Shown here piece by piece: positions 60,796 through 64,000 of a stretch of 64,000 nt of DNA. Source of the stretch: Spongiivirga sp046524175. Its GTDB lineage: Bacteria > Bacteroidota > Bacteroidia > Flavobacteriales > Flavobacteriaceae. The stretch spans positions 744,001 to 808,000 of the forward strand of contig NZ_JBEFZF010000002.1 of assembly GCF_046524175.1 (NCBI RefSeq). Direction: 5' to 3'. The position numbers and the translations under genes were made by a program. The number at the start of each line of letters is the position of its first letter. The stretch's first letter is position 1. The notes under the pieces are model-generated. The model ran no database searches. It was not told the origin of the DNA and was given only the letters and a program-made list of their open reading frames with translations.

Positions 60796-61530
60796 ATGAA
60801 AGGTAAATATTCATACATTGGTGTAGCATTAATTATGTTGATTTTCGGGATTATTTTTATCCCAAAAATTGTCAGCCGAATTCAAAATGATGATGTTGTT
60901 CGTAATGATCGTATGAGTGCATCTGCAGAAGTGCAGGCAAATCGTGGTGAGCTGTCATATGTTGAAGTCGACGGCGTGCCTAAAAAAGTGCCTGAGTTTG
61001 CATTTATAAATCAAGACAGTTTATACATCACCAATGAAGACTTTAAAGGGAAGGTGTTTTTAGTTGAGTTTTTCTTTACAAGGTGCCCTTCAATTTGCCC
61101 GATCATGAATCAGAATTTAGTAAGTATTCAAAATGAATTTAAAGGCAATGATAATTTAGGGTTTGCTTCGTTTACCATTGACCCAGAACACGATACGTCC
61201 TTAGTTTTAAAAAAGTATGCCGAGAAATACGGAATTACCAACCCTAATTGGCATTTAATGACAGGAGATAAAAATCGTATTTATGAGCTTTCAAATACCG
61301 GTTTTAACATTTTTGCAAAAGAAAACCCTAATGTAGCGGGTGGTTTTGAACATTCTGGTTTTTTTGCCTTGATCGATAAAAAGGGCTTCCTTCGCTCTCG
61401 AAAGGACAAGTATGCGAATCCAATTGTATATTATCGTGGTACAGTAACGGAAGAGCAAGGAGAATATAATGGTGAAAAAGAACAGATTTCAATTTTAAAG
61501 GAGGACATTAAAAAGTTACTAAAGGAGTAG
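60796..61530 (+). CDS. SCO1/SenC family copper chaperone
   Basis: 244 residues with an N-terminal membrane helix (about 8-25) and periplasmic thioredoxin fold. The copper ligands C97 and C101 in TRCPSICPIM and H186 in GGFEHSGFF are present. It delivers copper to the CuA site of subunit II. It lies between the cysteine-less Sco-like gene and DUF420 (2-base gap), so the three form an oxidase assembly operon. Confidence 0.95.
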   Translation: MKGKYSYIGVALIMLIFGIIFIPKIVSRIQNDDVVRNDRMSASAEVQANRGELSYVEVDGVPKKVPEFAFINQDSLYITNEDFKGKVFLVEFFFTRCPSICPIMNQNLVSIQNEFKGNDNLGFASFTIDPEHDTSLVLKKYAEKYGITNPNWHLMTGDKNRIYELSNTGFNIFAKENPNVAGGFEHSGFFALIDKKGFLRSRKDKYANPIVYYRGTVTEEQGEYNGEKEQISILKEDIKKLLKE

Positions 61531-61532
61531 TT

Positions 61533-62066
61533 ATGAGTGTGGAGGTTAACTTAGAAAAAGAAAGGAAATACAACAAGTGGATCATTCTACTATCAATTGT
61601 AATTCCTGCAGTGGTTGTAGTGTTGTTTAATGTTAAAATACCTAATGTTGCTCCTTTAAGTTTCTTGCCGCCAATTTACGCTACCATTAATGGGATAACG
61701 GCAGTGTTATTGGTGTGGGCTGTGCTGGCAATTAAAAAAGGAAATAGAAAGCTACATGAAAATATCATGAAAACGGCTATTGGTTGTTCGGTAGCTTTTT
61801 TAGCAATGTACGTAGCATATCATATGACATCTGAATCTACCAAATATGGTGGTGAAGGAGTGATACGATATATTTACTTCTTTATCCTTCTTACGCATAT
61901 CGCATTGTCAATTGGGGTTATTCCTTTTGTGTTAATCACCTATGTACGTGCCATTGCTGGTAACTATGAACGTCATAAAAAGATAGCAAAAATCACATTC
62001 CCTATTTGGTTATATGTTGCAGTAACTGGAGTAATAGTTTATTTAATGATTTCTCCTTATTATTAA
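61533..62066 (+). CDS. DUF420 family membrane protein
   Basis: 177 residues with about five membrane helices. DUF420 pattern: PPIYATINGITAVLLVWAVLAIKKGNRKLHENIMKTA and ITFPIWLYVAVTGVIVYLMI, with conserved histidines in KLHENIM and AYHMTSES. Relatives (CtaM) support heme-copper oxidase maturation in Staphylococcus. The position after SCO agrees with such a role. Confidence 0.9.
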   Translation: MSVEVNLEKERKYNKWIILLSIVIPAVVVVLFNVKIPNVAPLSFLPPIYATINGITAVLLVWAVLAIKKGNRKLHENIMKTAIGCSVAFLAMYVAYHMTSESTKYGGEGVIRYIYFFILLTHIALSIGVIPFVLITYVRAIAGNYERHKKIAKITFPIWLYVAVTGVIVYLMISPYY

Positions 62067-62095
62067 TAAGTTTTATAAGACGCTATACGTAGATA

Positions 62096-62434
62096 ATGAA
62101 AAAGAGTCTATATTTTTTTGTGATAATGGTGTTTTTATTGCAAAGTTGTTATACCTACAAAGATGCGCCATTTGAAAGCCTTGAAGTAAACAAAAACTAT
62201 ATTGTCCAGATAAAAGATGGTAAAGAAATAAGAGTGAAATTTAGAGAGGTAGGCCTGGATACATTGGTTATGAAAACCAATAACAAGTATGTGAAAATTC
62301 CCACAAACCGTATCAAGTCTATTAAAAGGCAAAAGGTTTCAGCATTAAAAGTAATAGGAGGTGTGACAGCCGCTGTTGGTGGAATGATCTTGTTTATCGA
62401 TAATACTAAAGAACCCCCTATCATTCCTCAATAA
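62096..62434 (+). CDS. Small lipoprotein of unknown function
   Basis: 112 residues. A lipoprotein signal with lipobox Q-S-C near residue 18 precedes a short beta-rich domain (NYIVQIKDGKEIRVKFREVGLDTLVMKTNN) and a C-terminal membrane-like segment (KVIGGVTAAVGGMILFI). No recognised family. It follows the oxidase assembly genes by 29 bases and may be co-transcribed. Confidence 0.75.
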   Translation: MKKSLYFFVIMVFLLQSCYTYKDAPFESLEVNKNYIVQIKDGKEIRVKFREVGLDTLVMKTNNKYVKIPTNRIKSIKRQKVSALKVIGGVTAAVGGMILFIDNTKEPPIIPQ

Positions 62435-62474
62435 ATTTTATTAGTAGTGGCTCGTTTTAAATACTTGTTTAGTA

Positions 62475-62705
62475 ATGAATGTAAAATCTAGATTGATATT
62501 ATTTTTTATATTGTTATTTAGTACATATGCTTCTGGTCAATGTGCTATGTGTCGCGCAGCTTTGGAATCTACTGGTGATAATGGTATGGCCGAAGGGATT
62601 AATAATGGTATTGTCTTCTTGATGGCGATACCTTATATTTTGGTAGTAGTCATTGGATATGTCATTTATCGAATGGTGAAAAAGACTAAAAATGAGCCGG
62701 CTTAA
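62475..62705 (+). CDS. Small membrane protein with CAMCRA motif
   Basis: 76 residues. A signal-like helix ending near S-G-Q is followed by CAMCRAALESTGDNGMAEGIN and a second membrane helix (about 45-66). The two Cys in CAMC could bind metal. This short conserved form follows oxidase genes in other Flavobacteriia as far as I recall; its role is unknown. Confidence 0.75.
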   Translation: MNVKSRLILFFILLFSTYASGQCAMCRAALESTGDNGMAEGINNGIVFLMAIPYILVVVIGYVIYRMVKKTKNEPA

Positions 62706-62853
62706 CACCTTGTTTATGCAGAGCGCCAAATTATTTTAAAAAAAAGTCATTTTTTCTGTAACATTATAATTGGTTAGTAGTCTATTAAGCGTGGCCTCAT
62801 CATCCACATAGGTTTTTATACCCTTTAACTAATCAATCAAAAAACAGTACCAA

Positions 62854-64000
62854 ATGTTCGATATCGATCGTTGGCAGGAGATATTTGATGCTATTCGCAA
62901 AAATAAACTCCGCACTTTTCTAACCGGTTTATCCGTAGCGTCGGGTATATTCATTCTTGTCATATTATTAGGTTTTGGCCAAGGTTTTCAAAACGGGATT
63001 CGTAACGAATTTGAAGCTGATGCAACCAGCCGTGTATGGGTTTGGACTAATCCAACTAGTAAGGAGTTCAAAGGCTTAAATCCTGGGCGATCTATCTGGC
63101 TTAAGAATGAGAATATTGAATATGCTGACGAGGCGCTTACAGATTATCTAGAGACAAGTTCCGGAGTCTCACGTGTACGGGCAACAATAAACTACAAAAG
63201 TGAATCAGGTTCCTATGGTGTGCAAGGCATATCTCCGGATTATCAAGAAATTGAGAACTTGAGTATGACCATGGGGCGATTTATCAACCAGGCCGATATG
63301 GCGGCTAATAACAAAGTGGTTGTTATAAGTAATAAGGTGTATCGCGAACTACTTGATAAAAACGATGATCCGTTAAATGAATACCTCAAATTATCGCAAT
63401 TTAATTTTAAAATTGTTGGGGTCTACATCGATAATGGTGGCGAACGAGAAGAAAACCGAGTATACATTCCAAGAACGACAGCTCAAACGGTTTTCAATGG
63501 CCAAAACAGGGTCAACAACATTGCATTTACATTAAAAGAAGATGCTGATTTTGATGCGGCTGTTGGCAGATCAAAAGAGTTTGTACAAGATTATGAAACT
63601 TATTTAAAACAGGTACACACGGTTGCGCCGGACGATGAAAGTGCCATTAATGTATATAGTGCATTAGAAGAAGCAAAACGCTATTATACTTTAGCAAGTA
63701 ATATTGCGCTATTCTTTTGGTTTGTGGGTATTTGCACAATTATCGCAGGAGTAGTTGGTGTTAGCAATATTATGCTGATAGTAGTAAAGGAGCGGACAAG
63801 AGAAATTGGAATTCGAAAAGCATTGGGTGCGCAGCCATGGTCGGTTGTCGGAATGATCTTGCATGAATCTATTTTTGTTACAGCTATAGCTGGCTTTACA
63901 GGTCTGATTTTTAGTATGGGCTTATTCGAGTTGGTTGGCCCCCATATAGAAGTAGATTATATAGTCAATCCATCAGTTAATTTTAATACTGCATTGACAA
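62854..64000 (+). CDS. ABC transporter permease, MacB/FtsX family (partial, 3' end outside window)
   Basis: The ATG at 62854 opens a frame that runs to the window end (382 codons visible). The N-terminus WQEIFDAIRKNKLRTFLTGLSVASGIFILVILLGFGQG is the MacB type: cytoplasmic helix, first membrane helix, then a periplasmic MacB_PCD domain (about 45-255). An FtsX membrane part starts near 275 (FFWFVGICTIIAGVVGVSNIMLIVVKERTREIGIRKALGA). No ATPase domain is seen yet; it would be a separate gene. Substrate unknown. Confidence 0.93.
   Translation, partial: MFDIDRWQEIFDAIRKNKLRTFLTGLSVASGIFILVILLGFGQGFQNGIRNEFEADATSRVWVWTNPTSKEFKGLNPGRSIWLKNENIEYADEALTDYLETSSGVSRVRATINYKSESGSYGVQGISPDYQEIENLSMTMGRFINQADMAANNKVVVISNKVYRELLDKNDDPLNEYLKLSQFNFKIVGVYIDNGGEREENRVYIPRTTAQTVFNGQNRVNNIAFTLKEDADFDAAVGRSKEFVQDYETYLKQVHTVAPDDESAINVYSALEEAKRYYTLASNIALFFWFVGICTIIAGVVGVSNIMLIVVKERTREIGIRKALGAQPWSVVGMILHESIFVTAIAGFTGLIFSMGLFELVGPHIEVDYIVNPSVNFNTALT

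Overview
The window reads as chromosomal DNA of a member of the Flavobacteriaceae (Bacteroidota), probably marine. It is AT-rich. It carries a SusC/SusD pair, a secreted amylase with a type IX secretion (T9SS) type-A sorting tail, many lipoproteins, Bacteroidota-type promoters (TTG, a 19-20 bp gap, TAnnTTTG), a DnaE with a fused proofreading domain, and the conserved order ctaB, two cox3-like genes, cox4, SCO, DUF420. No phage, transposase or CRISPR array was seen. Genes are named from their translated sequence only; no database search was run.

Layout. (1) 1-21753 is a starch/maltodextrin utilisation locus. The leftward genes encode a T9SS-exported GH13 amylase, SusC, SusD, and three cell-envelope proteins (two large VCBS/ASPIC lipoproteins and a small lipoprotein). 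The rightward genes encode a LacI-family regulator, beta-phosphoglucomutase, a GH65 phosphorylase and two further GH13 enzymes. Together they would cut starch outside the cell, import maltooligosaccharides, hydrolyse them in the envelope, phosphorolyse maltose and convert beta-glucose-1-phosphate to glucose-6-phosphate. Two CGTTTTCG-type operators sit upstream of susC and between the divergent arms. (2) 21973-29988 holds a GDPD-like pseudoenzyme, an HI0933-type flavoprotein, dnaE, thioredoxin and a DUF58 protein. (3) 30139-30888 has tRNA-Asp, a GIY-YIG gene and a decayed second copy of that unit. (4) 31090-35327 is a signalling cassette: LytTR response regulator, a 50-residue acidic lipoprotein, a TPR sensor kinase, a second response regulator and a structured downstream region. 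It is bracketed by two elements that each carry four TTGCGCA half-sites. This is my best candidate for an undescribed system. (5) 35333-46047: a DUF456 protein, a BlaI/M56 (BlaR-like) operon with TonB C-terminal domains and a double operator, a TPR protein, ruvC, mutS, and a lamin-tail/spondin lipoprotein. (6) 46238-52583: a DUF5777/YceI/OB-fold operon, a membrane-bound LytTR regulator, a YdeP-type molybdoenzyme, tRNA-Leu and tRNA-Gly with a tRNA fragment split by a palindrome. (7) 52771-56891: an orphan TssD (Hcp-like) protein, gcvH, a VanZ-like protein, two TonB-like proteins and a metallo-beta-lactamase-fold hydrolase. (8) 57083-62705: cytochrome oxidase biogenesis and subunits. (9) 62854-64000: the start of an ABC transporter permease that runs off the window.

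The window begins inside the second VCBS/ASPIC gene and ends inside the permease gene. Promoters, operators and terminators were found by eye and are predictions.
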